A stretch of 64,000 nt of DNA from Lysobacteraceae bacterium P (GTDB lineage: Bacteria; Pseudomonadota; Gammaproteobacteria; Xanthomonadales; Xanthomonadaceae): assembly GCA_005503055.1 (NCBI GenBank), contig SCOX01000001.1, positions 558,001 through 622,000 on the forward strand, in the 5' to 3' direction. The position numbers and the translations under genes were made by a program. This document shows, one piece after another, positions 44,505 through 53,186 of the stretch. Position 1 is the first letter of the stretch. Each line of letters opens with the position of its first letter. A model generated the notes under the pieces. It did no database searches. It worked only from the letters and a program-made list of their open reading frames with translations, and was not told the DNA's origin.

Positions 44505-46763
44505 ATGAGTGGATTCAAGAATCTCTCCATCGCCAGAAAGCTGGCGGTGGCCTTCTCTATCGTGATCGGCCTGGCGATGCTGCTGGGCGGCTACGCGATG
44601 GCGGAACTGAGCGCACGCAACGCGCAGATCACCGACATCAACCGCAACTGGGTGCCGTCGGTGCGGCATCTGCTGGGGCTGCGGGGACAGCTGGGCGAGT
44701 ACCGCACGTACGAGATTTCCCAGCTGCAGTTCCAGGGCAAGGGCGAAGAGCTTGCCGACTACCGCAAGCGCATGGAAGCCGTCGAAGCGGAAATGGAAAC
44801 CGCCCTGGCCGCTTACCGGGAACTCATCACCAGCGACGCCGAACGCAAGCGGTACGAAGGCGTCGACACCGGCCTGAAGAACTACTTCGCCGCGCACGCC
44901 AGGATCATGGCGGCCGTGGCGGCGGACGACTTCGTCGAAGCCGCACGGGTCTCCGGCGAGGAATCGCGCCCCGCGCGCCGCAAGCTGTTCGAAGCGCTCG
45001 GGGAACTGACCGCGTTCAACGCGAAGGGCCTCGATGCGATGGTCGCGAAGTCCGAAGCCGACTATCGCCGCACCTTGGCCAGCATGGCCGTGGGCATCGC
45101 ACTGCTCGTGTTGCTGGGCGCCGGCCTGGGCTTCCTGCTGGCCCGCGCGATTTCCCGCCCGCTGGCGCGCGCCACGAGCGCGGCCGAAGGCATCGCCGCC
45201 GGGCGAATCGACGGGCGCATCGACGTCGACAGCCACGATGAAGCGGGCAAACTGCTGCGCAGCATGAGCCAGATGCAGCTGACGCTGCAGCGCTTCGCGC
45301 AGGCGCAGGGCGAAATCGGCCGACGCCATGACGCGGGCGAGATCGACTTCCGCATCGACAACCGCGAGCTGCCCGGTGCGTACGGCCAGATGGCCGGCGA
45401 GATCAATACGCTGGTCGACTCGCACGTTCAGCTCAACGCACGCACCATCGCCGTCGTCGGCGCGTACGCCCGCGGCGATCTGTCGCAGGACATGGACCGA
45501 CTGCCCGGTCAGAAGGCGCGCATCACCGACGCCGTGGATTCGGTCAAGAACGGCATGAACGCCATCAACGCCGAGATCAAGACGCTGGTCGACGCCGCCG
45601 TGGAAGGCGACTTCAGCCGCCGTGGCGACGCGGCACGCTTCGAGTACGTGTACCGCGACGTCGTGGCCTCGCTCAATCAGCTGATGGCGACCGCCGAACA
45701 CGGCCTTGTCGAGGTGGGCACGCTGCTGTCGTCGGTCGCCGACGGCGACCTGAATCGCCGCGTCGATGTCGAGCTTCCGGGCCAATTCGGTCGCCTCGCC
45801 GCGGATGCGAACCGCACCGTGGACAAGCTGTCCGAGATCGTCGGGCAGATCCGCCAGGGTTCGGATGCCATCAGCAGCGCCGCGGCCGAAATCGCGGCGG
45901 GCAACAACGACCTCTCGGCGCGTACCGAGCAGCAGGCAGCGTCGCTGGAAGAAACCGCATCGTCGATGGAAGAGCTGACCAGCACGGTCCGGCAGAACGC
46001 CGACAACGCCCGCCAGGCCAACCAGCTGGCGCAGAGCGCGGCGGAAGTCGCCGGTTTGGGCGGCACCGTGGTGGGCGAAGTCGTCCATACGATGGACGCC
46101 ATCAACCAGTCGTCGAAGAAGATCGGCGACATCATCGGCGTCATCGACGGCATCGCCTTCCAGACCAACATCCTGGCACTGAACGCCGCCGTGGAAGCGG
46201 CGCGTGCCGGCGAACAGGGCCGCGGTTTCGCGGTGGTGGCCAGCGAAGTGCGCTCGCTCGCGCAGCGTTCGGCGAACGCGGCAAAGGAGATCAAGCAGCT
46301 CATCAACGACTCGGTGACCAAGGTCGAGGAAGGCAGCCAGCTGGTCGATCAGGCCGGCAGGACGATGGAAGAAATCGTCAGCAGTGTGCGCAAGGTTACC
46401 GACATCATCGCCGACATCTCCGCCGCCTCGCAGGAGCAGACGGCCGGCATCGAGCAGATCAACCAGGCCATCACCCAGATGGACGAAGGCACTCAGCAGA
46501 ACGCGGCGCTGGTGGAAGAGGCATCCGCCGCGGCGCGCAGCCTGGAACAGCAGTCCGAGCAGCTGGTCGAAACGGTGGCGGTGTTCCGGATCGCGCAGGC
46601 GTCGTCCGCGCGTGGCGGCGTCGTCGAGCTGCCGGCCGCTCCGCGTCGCGAGAGGGCGGACAAGCCGGCCAAGGCTGCCTCGCGTCCGGCGGACGCCATC
46701 TCGGCACGGAAGGTTCGTGGTGCCGCCGCGGCTGCGATCGATCACGATTGGCAGGAGTTCTGA
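44505..46763 (+). CDS. Methyl-accepting chemotaxis protein
   Basis: 752 residues. TM1 (about 12-33), four-helix ligand domain, TM2 (about 190-213) and HAMP, followed by a second HAMP-like linker region (about 270-410) with repeated [27 protein letters not shown] and [21 protein letters not shown] segments. The signalling tip is [37 protein letters not shown], which is the universal MCP hairpin. The C-terminus ends IDHDWQEF rather than the CheR-docking NWETF pentapeptide, though DWQEF is close to it. Transduces signals to CheA/CheW. Confidence 0.95.
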   Translation: MSGFKNLSIARKLAVAFSIVIGLAMLLGGYAMAELSARNAQITDINRNWVPSVRHLLGLRGQLGEYRTYEISQLQFQGKGEELADYRKRMEAVEAEMETALAAYRELITSDAERKRYEGVDTGLKNYFAAHARIMAAVAADDFVEAARVSGEESRPARRKLFEALGELTAFNAKGLDAMVAKSEADYRRTLASMAVGIALLVLLGAGLGFLLARAISRPLARATSAAEGIAAGRIDGRIDVDSHDEAGKLLRSMSQMQLTLQRFAQAQGEIGRRHDAGEIDFRIDNRELPGAYGQMAGEINTLVDSHVQLNARTIAVVGAYARGDLSQDMDRLPGQKARITDAVDSVKNGMNAINAEIKTLVDAAVEGDFSRRGDAARFEYVYRDVVASLNQLMATAEHGLVEVGTLLSSVADGDLNRRVDVELPGQFGRLAADANRTVDKLSEIVGQIRQGSDAISSAAAEIAAGNNDLSARTEQQAASLEETASSMEELTSTVRQNADNARQANQLAQSAAEVAGLGGTVVGEVVHTMDAINQSSKKIGDIIGVIDGIAFQTNILALNAAVEAARAGEQGRGFAVVASEVRSLAQRSANAAKEIKQLINDSVTKVEEGSQLVDQAGRTMEEIVSSVRKVTDIIADISAASQEQTAGIEQINQAITQMDEGTQQNAALVEEASAAARSLEQQSEQLVETVAVFRIAQASSARGGVVELPAAPRRERADKPAKAASRPADAISARKVRGAAAAAIDHDWQEF

Positions 46764-46874
46764 TTCCGGTCGCGTCGCCGGTTTCCAAAGCGTTGCGCGC
46801 GGACCCGTCAACGGGTGTCCGCACCGTCCTGTCCTCCGGCGCCTCCCTGGCGGCGCCCTGATCCGAAGCACTCC

Positions 46875-47957
46875 ATGCCGACTACCCTCTCCTGCCCGCT
46901 GGCCTTCGCGCTGGCGGTCGTCGCACTGCCTTGCACCGCGTTCGCCGGCGATGTTTCCTTCAAACCGACCGGCGTCATCTACTACGACAGCGTGGACGCG
47001 CGTCCCGACGTCAAACCGTTCGAGGACGTCGACAAGGTCCGCTCCGCGCGACTGGGGTTCGTCCTCAAGGCAGGCGACGCGTGGCAGTTCAACGTCGAAC
47101 ACGAATTCACCGATCGCTCCACGCCCGACGTGGTGCTGCAGTTCACGCCGGCCAAGGGACACGCCCTGCGACTGGGACAGTTCAAGCAACCGTTCCTGCT
47201 CGAAGATGCGACCAGCGCACGGCACACGCCGATGATGGAAGCGTCGCTGCTCGGCGCGTTTGCGCTGGGGCGACGCATCGGGCTGGGCTACGGCTATTCG
47301 AACGCGGACTATGCGATCACCACCGCCGTGTATGGAAAGCGCCTTGACGGCAAGAACGAAGGCCTGGGCATGGCGGCACGTGCGACGCATGTGTCGCGGT
47401 TCGGCGAGGACCTGCTGCATTTGGGTGTAGGCGCGTCGTTGGATTCCCCGGACAGTGAGGCGGCGCGGTTCTCGACCAAGCCCGAAAGCGCGCTGGCGAC
47501 GTCGAGCCTGGTCGACACCGGTACGCTGGCCGATGTCGAGCGCATCTCCCGCGCCGGAGTGGAGGCGCTGTGGATCGCGGGGCCGGTGTCGCTGCAGGGT
47601 GAAGCGGCGATGGTGAACGCGCAACGTGGCGCCGGGCCGGATCTGCGCGGCACCGGCGGTTATGCACTCGCGAGCTGGTCGCCGAGCGGACATCGCCGCA
47701 ACTACAAGGCCGGCACGGTGTCCTCGCCGACGCTGGGCGACGCAATGGCCTGGGAACTCGTCGTGCGCTACAGCACGCTGGACCTGGATTCGGACGCCGC
47801 ACGCGGCGGCGTGGAGTCCGATTGGAACTTCGGCGCGACCTGGTACCTCAGTCCCTATGCGCGCGTGATGGCGAACTATGTCGTCGCCGACAGCCGGCGA
47901 CGCGGCGTGAACGACGACCCGCGCCTGCTCCAGTTGCGGATGCAGTTGCAGTTCTGA
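46875..47957 (+). CDS. Outer-membrane porin (phosphate-selective porin O/P-like)
   Basis: 360 residues with signal peptide FALAVVALPCTAFA. The mature protein starts GDVSFKPTGVIYYDSVDAR and has alternating beta-strand segments with AWQFNVEHEFTDRSTPDVVLQF and LGQFKQPFLLEDATSARHT, typical of OprO/OprP-like porins. It ends in Phe (LRMQLQF), as outer-membrane barrels do. It lies 111 bp after the MCP gene. The solute is unknown. Confidence 0.87.
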   Translation: MPTTLSCPLAFALAVVALPCTAFAGDVSFKPTGVIYYDSVDARPDVKPFEDVDKVRSARLGFVLKAGDAWQFNVEHEFTDRSTPDVVLQFTPAKGHALRLGQFKQPFLLEDATSARHTPMMEASLLGAFALGRRIGLGYGYSNADYAITTAVYGKRLDGKNEGLGMAARATHVSRFGEDLLHLGVGASLDSPDSEAARFSTKPESALATSSLVDTGTLADVERISRAGVEALWIAGPVSLQGEAAMVNAQRGAGPDLRGTGGYALASWSPSGHRRNYKAGTVSSPTLGDAMAWELVVRYSTLDLDSDAARGGVESDWNFGATWYLSPYARVMANYVVADSRRRGVNDDPRLLQLRMQLQF

Positions 47958-47959
47958 CA

Positions 47960-48385
47960 TCACCGGCACGCCTTGCGGACCTGCTCGTCCAATCGGCTCA
48001 ACAGGTCATAGGTGCGTTTGAGGCCGGCACGTTCGAGCGTTTTCTCGCGCGAGGTCTTCGCCGCTTCGCAGGCAGAGGGCCGCGAAACCGCGCGAATGGC
48101 GCGGGCGTTCCCGCCATCGCGTGTGTCGGTGCCGGCGCGGCGGGAGAGGAACTCCGATTCGGCGCGACCGCGTTCGCGCAGCAACGCCCGCGAGGCGAGT
48201 TGTTCAGTCGAGGGGGGTGGATCGGGCGGTGCGTTCCAACGCTGCGCCTCGCGTGACAGGCCGGCACAGGAGTGGCTCTGGTAGCTCACCTCGCCACCAG
48301 CCGCCACGCATTTGTGTACGGCCTGTGCGGTTGCGTGCCCGCTCCACCCCGCGCAGACCAGCCAGATCCATGCTGCCTTCCGCAT
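47960..48385 (-). CDS. Exported DUF4124-like hypothetical protein
   Basis: 141 residues with a signal peptide ending near GHATA. The short VHKCVAAGGEVSYQSHSCAG block has the Cys pattern of DUF4124 domains. The remainder is Arg/Glu-rich and probably helical. Convergent with the porin gene, 2 bp between the stops. Function unknown. Confidence 0.72.
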   Translation of the reverse strand: MRKAAWIWLVCAGWSGHATAQAVHKCVAAGGEVSYQSHSCAGLSREAQRWNAPPDPPPSTEQLASRALLRERGRAESEFLSRRAGTDTRDGGNARAIRAVSRPSACEAAKTSREKTLERAGLKRTYDLLSRLDEQVRKACR

Positions 48386-48537
48386 TTCGATGCTCGTCCC
48401 CGTGTTGGGAAGAGGCTAAGTGCGGCGCAGGGATTCTCGCGTAGGAAGACCGGCGCGCTTGAGCGGCGTCCGGCGCGCGACGTGATGTAGGAATTGCGCG
48501 CGGGCGAAGCGGCCAAGCGCGTAGGCGCTCGATCGGA

Positions 48538-48858
48538 CTAGACCGCATTTACCCGCGTTTGGCACTCCAGCACCAACATCGCCGCACCGTTGGGAACGCA
48601 CATCGACGGGCTGGTGTCGAGCACCAGGGCACGACCGCCCGCGAACACCCGCGTGCTGCCCTGCAGCCACTGCCCGCCCGTGCAGCGCAGCGCCTCGGCG
48701 GGTGCCGGAAGGTTGCAGTGCGCGATCTCGTAAGGCGCGGCCACCGTCACCACCGAATGGCCGGACAGCGAGACCCGCGAATACGGCACCGTCGGCACCG
48801 CCGGGCCACCGTGCGAACACGTCACGCTCGCTCCCAGATGCAGTACGAGGCCGGCCAT
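48538..48858 (-). CDS. PAAR-like spike-tip protein
   Basis: 106 residues with Cys and His spread as in PAAR/DUF4280-like tip proteins (VTCSHGGPA, YEIAHCNL, LRCTGG, SMCVPNG), probably a metal-stabilised cone on a contractile spike. It follows the gpV-like gene with only 1 bp between stop and start, so the two form one unit. No sheath, tube or baseplate genes are nearby. Domain call by pattern; no search was possible. Confidence 0.68.
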   Translation of the reverse strand: MAGLVLHLGASVTCSHGGPAVPTVPYSRVSLSGHSVVTVAAPYEIAHCNLPAPAEALRCTGGQWLQGSTRVFAGGRALVLDTSPSMCVPNGAAMLVLECQTRVNAV

Positions 48859-48859
48859 C

Positions 48860-49381
48860 TCACACCACCGTCAGCGCGCCGTCGTTGATGGTCACCATCG
48901 AGCCGGCCAGCACGATGCTCGCGCCACGCCCGTTGCTGATGGCGATGCCCGCATCGTTCACCGTGATGGACGCGCCGGACTGCGAGCGCAGCAGCACGCC
49001 GCCATCGGGACCCGGCAGGTCCGACACCATCAGCGCATTGCGACCCGGCGTCTGCAGCACCAGGCTGGGCGCGAGACCCGCCTGCGCCATCGACGGCAGC
49101 TCGTCCGCATCCACCCAGTAGCCGCCGACCCAGATCGGCAGCTCGGCGTCGCCTTGTTCGAACTCCACCCACACCGGCGCGCCCACCGGCGGCGACAGGA
49201 ACAGCCCGCTCTGATGGCCCGCCACCGGCACGCAGGGCATCGCCCAGCGAGCATCGCCGTTGAAGATCTTCGGAACCTGCACCAGCACGCGTCCCAGTTG
49301 CAGGGGATCGATGTTGTCCATCACCACGCCGCGATGCTTGCCGTAATGGCGTTCTGGCGCGGGCTTGCTCGTGTGCGGCAT
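48860..49381 (-). CDS. Phage baseplate V (gp5/VgrG OB-fold)-like spike protein
   Basis: 173 residues. The N-terminal part, HYGKHRGVVMDNIDPLQLGRVLVQVP, matches the OB-fold start of gpV/VgrG-like baseplate proteins. VGAPVWVEFEQGDAELPIWVGGYW is its core, and ALMVSDLPGPDGGVLLRSQSGASITVNDAG to the end forms the beta-helical shaft repeat. It belongs to contractile injection systems (eCIS or phage tails). With the PAAR-like gene this is an isolated spike pair, perhaps serving tail machinery elsewhere on the chromosome. Confidence 0.8.
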   Translation of the reverse strand: MPHTSKPAPERHYGKHRGVVMDNIDPLQLGRVLVQVPKIFNGDARWAMPCVPVAGHQSGLFLSPPVGAPVWVEFEQGDAELPIWVGGYWVDADELPSMAQAGLAPSLVLQTPGRNALMVSDLPGPDGGVLLRSQSGASITVNDAGIAISNGRGASIVLAGSMVTINDGALTVV

Positions 49382-49475
49382 TTCGCGTGGTCCTTTCGCA
49401 TGGTTCCCCTGACCTTCGGAACGTGAACGGGCACCGGCGCAGGACAGCATGACGGTCGCACCGTTCGTCGGGATA

Positions 49476-49533
49476 TTCAACCTTACGGTTGACAATCGAA
49501 GCTGGCACGCAGATATTCAACCTCATGGTTGAA
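49476..49533. promoter_or_regulatory. Two ArsR operator-like palindromes
   Basis: TTCAACC-TTAC-GGTTGAC at 49476-49493 (near perfect) and TTCAACC-TCAT-GGTTGAA at 49516-49533 (perfect), both preceded by GATA and 40 bp apart centre to centre. The ATG of the ArsR-type gene (49525-49527) lies inside the second palindrome, so a bound repressor would also cover the start of translation. The region may serve the divergent spike genes too. Confidence 0.7.
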
Positions 49534-49932
49534 TTAACTTCAGAACGTCTCGACGCGGTATTCCGCGCCCTCGCCGATCCGACGCGACGCGCGATGCTGC
49601 GCGATCTCTCGCGCCAAGCGCGCAGCGTGGGCGAACTGGCGCAGCCGTTCGAGATCTCGCTCGCTGCCGCGTCCAAGCACATCAAGGTGCTCGAAGGCGC
49701 GGGGCTCGTACGGCGCGAAGTTCAGGGCCGCACGCACGTGTGCCGCCTGGACGCGCGGCCCCTGCATGGCGGCATGGAATGGATGCGGCATTACGAGCAG
49801 TTCTGGAACCAGCGCCTTGACGCGCTCGAAACCCTGCTGCGCAGCGAAGACCGCGCGCAGGCCTCGCGCAAGTCGCCTGTATCGCGCAAACCCGCCATCA
49901 AACCGGCCAGGCCGCCCAGGAGCAAGCGATGA
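49525..49932 (+). CDS. ArsR-family transcriptional regulator
   Basis: 135-residue winged-helix ArsR/SmtB-type regulator. The fold begins LDAVFRALADPTRRAMLRDL, with recognition helix LAAASKHIKVLEGAGLVRR. It has no metal-binding Cys pair, so it is not a metal sensor of the ArsR/CadC type. The C-terminal tail is Lys/Arg-rich. An upstream TTG at 49489 is a possible but unlikely start. It overlaps the SRPBCC gene as ATGA; ArsR plus AHSA1/SRPBCC pairs are common. Confidence 0.92.
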   Translation: MVELTSERLDAVFRALADPTRRAMLRDLSRQARSVGELAQPFEISLAAASKHIKVLEGAGLVRREVQGRTHVCRLDARPLHGGMEWMRHYEQFWNQRLDALETLLRSEDRAQASRKSPVSRKPAIKPARPPRSKR

Positions 49933-50387
49933 GCCCCGTCACCGTGCGCGTGAGGCGACGCTTCGACGCTTCGCCCGAAGGCGTGTTCGATGCCTGGCTC
50001 GACCCGCCCACCCTCGGCCGTTGGCTGTACGCCACGGAAGGTGGACGCATGCAGCGCGTGGACGTAGACCCGCGCGTTGGCGGCGGCTACGCCATCGTCG
50101 AACGCCGCGAAAGTGGCGATGCCGCGCACTACGGCCGCTATCTCGAAATCGACCGCCCGCATCGACTCGTGTTCACCCTCGCACTCGAACCGGACGCAGC
50201 GGGCGATCGCATCACCGTCGATATAGCGCCCGACGACGATGGCTGCGTCCTCACCCTCACCCACGAAATGGCGCCCGAATACGCGCAGTACGCACCGCGT
50301 ACGCAATCGGGCTGGACGCACATCCTCGACTCGCTCGCAAAGCGGGTCGACCCCCCTTCCCCCGACACCACGGAGATTCAACGATGA
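49929..50387 (+). CDS. SRPBCC (AHSA1-like) protein 1
   Basis: 152 residues with the START/AHSA1-like hydrophobic-pocket fold: RRRFDASPEGVFDAWLDPPTLGRWLYA at the N-terminus, then VDVDPRVGGGYAI and the C-terminal helix GWTHILDSLAKR. Members bind hydrophobic ligands. Coupled by 4-bp overlaps to the ArsR gene before and the second SRPBCC gene after. Confidence 0.9.
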   Translation: MSPVTVRVRRRFDASPEGVFDAWLDPPTLGRWLYATEGGRMQRVDVDPRVGGGYAIVERRESGDAAHYGRYLEIDRPHRLVFTLALEPDAAGDRITVDIAPDDDGCVLTLTHEMAPEYAQYAPRTQSGWTHILDSLAKRVDPPSPDTTEIQR

Positions 50388-50923
50388 ACGACTTCGGCAT
50401 CGTCACCGCACCCGACACCCTGCGCATCGAACGCCTTCTGCCGGGCCCGATCGAACGCGTGTGGGCCTACCTCACCGAATCGGAGAAGCGCGGCAGCTGG
50501 CTCGCGCGCGGCGACATGGAACTTCGACCCGGCGGCTCCATGGAGCTGGTGTTCCACAACGACAACCTCACCGACAACGACGTCCCGGCACCGGCGAAGT
50601 ACGAGAAGTACGGCGGCGAAATCCGTTCGCACGGACACGTGCTCGAATGCGAGCCGCCGCGCCTGCTGGTATTCAGTTGGGACGAGGAGAACGGCGGCGA
50701 TTCGCAGGTGCGCATGGAACTCACGCCGCAAGGCGACGAAGTGCGCCTGGTGCTCACGCACAGCCGCCTCGCCAGCCGCGACGGCATGATCAGCGTGGCC
50801 GGTGGCTGGCATACGCACCTGGGCATCCTGGCCGACCGCCTCGCCGGTCGCGTGCCGCCCGGATTCTGGGCGACGCACACGCACATCGCCGCGGAGTACG
50901 AACGGCGCATTCCCGCTGCCTGA
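50384..50923 (+). CDS. SRPBCC (AHSA1-like) protein 2
   Basis: 179 residues. Same fold as the previous gene (RLLPGPIERVWAYLTESEKRGSWLA, ELRPGGSMELVFHNDNL, GWHTHLGILADRLAGR). CGGAGATTC gives a ribosome site, and the start overlaps the previous stop as ATGA. It is the last gene of the ArsR operon and is followed by the hairpin at 50947-50973. Ligand unknown. Confidence 0.9.
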   Translation: MNDFGIVTAPDTLRIERLLPGPIERVWAYLTESEKRGSWLARGDMELRPGGSMELVFHNDNLTDNDVPAPAKYEKYGGEIRSHGHVLECEPPRLLVFSWDEENGGDSQVRMELTPQGDEVRLVLTHSRLASRDGMISVAGGWHTHLGILADRLAGRVPPGFWATHTHIAAEYERRIPAA

Positions 50924-50946
50924 AGGCCGGGACGGCGATGCGCTTT

Positions 50947-50973
50947 AACCCCTCTCCCGTCGGGAGAGGGGTT
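50947..50973. repeat. Hairpin dispersed repeat, member A
   Basis: Perfect 12-pair stem AACCCCTCTCCC/GGGAGAGGGGTT with a 3-nt loop, followed by GGAGTGCGGGTCGGCG. A relative is at 60458-60500. It sits just downstream of the SRPBCC operon and can also act as terminator. This type of CTCTCCC/GGGAGAG intergenic repeat is frequent in Xanthomonadaceae. Confidence 0.65.
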
Positions 50974-51085
50974 GGAGTGCGGGTCGGCGAAGCGATAAGG
51001 GTACGGGTCACTGGAATGCCTGTGCGGTTGCGCGTGACAGCACGCGACTCATGACGCTACTGCCGTCCTCGCTTACCCTGTGCGC

Positions 51086-51526
51086 ATGAAACTCTTCCTG
51101 CGCACCGCCACCCTCGCCTTCGTCTCCCTCCTCGCCGCGTGCGCCGATCCCGGCCCGCCGCCGGGCGGCACCATCGCGCGCTTCGAGACCATCGACCAGC
51201 AGGTCGGCACGGGCGCCGTCGCCTCCTCCGGGCAGGACGTCGTCGTCCACTACACCGGATGGAACTACGACAGCCGCAAGCCCGACAAGCGCGGCGAGAA
51301 GTTCGACAGCTCGCGCGATCGCAACGAGCCGTTCACCTTCCTGCTCGGCGCCGGCCGCGTGATTCGCGGCTGGGACGAAGGTGTCGCCGGGATGCGCGTG
51401 GGCGGCAAGCGCGTGCTGATGATCCCGCCGGAATACGGCTACGGGCGCAAGGGCGCGGGCGGCGTGATTCCGCCCAACGGCTCGCTGGTGTTCGAAGTGG
51501 AGCTGCTGGACGTGCGCGCGCACTGA
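51086..51526 (+). CDS. FKBP-type peptidyl-prolyl isomerase lipoprotein
   Basis: 146 residues. Lipobox FVSLLAAC (Cys19) makes it an outer-membrane or periplasmic lipoprotein. The FKBP domain has [74 protein letters not shown], including the active-site Tyr, Phe, Asp and Trp. It assists folding of periplasmic proteins. Convergent with the luciferase-like gene. Confidence 0.95.
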   Translation: MKLFLRTATLAFVSLLAACADPGPPPGGTIARFETIDQQVGTGAVASSGQDVVVHYTGWNYDSRKPDKRGEKFDSSRDRNEPFTFLLGAGRVIRGWDEGVAGMRVGGKRVLMIPPEYGYGRKGAGGVIPPNGSLVFEVELLDVRAH

Positions 51527-51545
51527 GTCGCGCGCGCTTCCCGCG

Positions 51546-52535
51546 TCAGGCCAGCGCCGCGCAGGCCTGCGCGGCTATCTCGAACGAACGCACGCGCTGC
51601 GCGTGGTCGAACACGTTGGCGGTGATCATCAATTCGTCGGGCTTGTGCCGTTCGATGAAAGCGGCGATGCCATCGCGTACGGTCGCCGGGTCGCCCACCA
51701 CCGAACACGCCAGGGCCTGCTCCACGCCGCTTTTTTCCAGCGGCGTCCAGTACGCCTCGATGTCGTCTATCGGCGGCGGAATCAGGCCGGGCCGGCCGCG
51801 GCGCAGGTTGACGAAGGCCTGCTGCAGCGTGCTGAAAAGACGCTTCGCGAGCGCGTTGTCGTCCGCGGCGACGACGTTGAGCGCGAGCATCGCGTGAGGC
51901 TGCCCGAGGCGCCTGGACGGCTTGAACTCGCGGCGATACATCGTGAGCGCGCGGTCCATCGCGTCGGGCGCGAAGTGTGACGCGAACGCGAACGGCAGTC
52001 CCAGCTGGGCCGCCAGGCGCGCCGAGAACAGGCTGGAACCGAGCAGCCACACCGGCACGTCCACTCCGGCGCCGGGCACGGCGCGCACGGCCTGGCCCGA
52101 TTGCGCCGGCTCGAAGTAATGCAGCAGTTCCACCACGTCCTGGGCGAACATGTCGGCCGCTTCGAAATAGCGGCGCAGCGCATGCGCGGTGGCGTGGTCG
52201 GTCCCGGGCGCGCGGCCCAGGCCCAGGTCGATGCGACCGGGGTACAGCGACGCCAGCGTGCCGAACTGCTCGGCGACCTGCAACGGTGCGTGGTTGGGCA
52301 GCATGATGCCGCCAGCGCCCACACGGATCGTGCTGGTACCGCAGGCGACGTGGCCGATCAGCACCGCCGTGGCGGCGCTGGCGATGCCGGGCATGTTGTG
52401 ATGCTCGGCCAGCCAATAGCGGTCGAAGCCCAGTCGTTCGGCATGGCGCGCCAGATCAAGCGTGTTGGCGAACGCCTGCGACGCGTCGCTGCCTTCGGTG
52501 ATCGGAGCCAGGTCGAGGACGGAAAACGGAACCAT
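51546..52535 (-). CDS. LLM-class flavin-dependent oxidoreductase (LuxAB-like)
   Basis: 329 residues. N-terminus [21 protein letters not shown] is the standard start of the group near YhbW/MsnO8. [28 protein letters not shown] and [44 protein letters not shown] are LLM signatures, with reduced FMN bound in the barrel. It lies 119 bp downstream of a SnoaL-like gene. Substrate not known. Confidence 0.93.
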   Translation of the reverse strand: MVPFSVLDLAPITEGSDASQAFANTLDLARHAERLGFDRYWLAEHHNMPGIASAATAVLIGHVACGTSTIRVGAGGIMLPNHAPLQVAEQFGTLASLYPGRIDLGLGRAPGTDHATAHALRRYFEAADMFAQDVVELLHYFEPAQSGQAVRAVPGAGVDVPVWLLGSSLFSARLAAQLGLPFAFASHFAPDAMDRALTMYRREFKPSRRLGQPHAMLALNVVAADDNALAKRLFSTLQQAFVNLRRGRPGLIPPPIDDIEAYWTPLEKSGVEQALACSVVGDPATVRDGIAAFIERHKPDELMITANVFDHAQRVRSFEIAAQACAALA

Positions 52536-52654
52536 GCGGGCACTCCTTGCGAGGTCCTCCCGTTGTGGGGACGGAACGCGCCGAACAAAGCCGCACAGCG
52601 TTCCATCCCTGCTCGTTCAGCATTGCACGGGCGGCGGCACCGCCGCGTGAGGCC

Positions 52655-53116
52655 TCACCACAGGTCGAAGACGACGCCTTCGCGCTCGTTATCCCAGACC
52701 GTGCTGAAGACCCACCAGCGGCCGTGCTCGAAGCACAGCTGGATGCTGTTGGCGCCGCGCTTCATCACCGGCGATTCCGGCGCTTCACGCGCCTCGTAGT
52801 GGCTCCACACGTGCGCGACCTGGCCGAATCGCTCCACGCGCTGGCTGATCTCCACCTCGAAAAACCCGTTAGCGGCGAAGTACGGCGTGACGTCGGCGAT
52901 GTAGCTGTCGACGTCGAAGACCATCGCACGTGTGCCGCCGTCGGCCTCGACCACCGTGCGCAGGCTGCGCGCCTGCGGATGCTGGAGGAAGCGGAAGCGC
53001 GCCCAGTCGCGCGGCCCGCCGGCCGGCCCGGAAATGCATTCGTAGATCGCGCGCACGATCGTCGGGATGTCCTGCGTGTCCTGCCACCACTGCGGATTCG
53101 TACCCTGCTGATTCAC
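52655..53116 (-). CDS. NTF2/SnoaL-like protein
   Basis: 153 residues. The fold type is suggested by TIVRAIYECISGPAGGPRDWARFRFL at the N-terminus and the later strands AHVWSHYEARE and NSIQLCFEHGRWWVFSTVWDNE, a common nuclear-transport-factor-2-like layout. No signal peptide. It lies 70 bp after the class-C serine hydrolase, same strand. Function unknown. Confidence 0.78.
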   Translation of the reverse strand: MNQQGTNPQWWQDTQDIPTIVRAIYECISGPAGGPRDWARFRFLQHPQARSLRTVVEADGGTRAMVFDVDSYIADVTPYFAANGFFEVEISQRVERFGQVAHVWSHYEAREAPESPVMKRGANSIQLCFEHGRWWVFSTVWDNEREGVVFDLW

Positions 53117-53186
53117 TGGCTGCTCCCTTGCTGCGGACGGCTCATCATGCGTTGCACGGCGTCAACGAAAACGAAAGGGCCGCGCG

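Noticed and set aside
40836-47969. 2377-codon open frame on the minus strand
   Set aside because: It is antisense to paoC, the chemoreceptor and the porin, all with clear motifs. Strong GC3 codon bias leaves the opposite strand without stops; the translation is Arg/His-rich with no domain.
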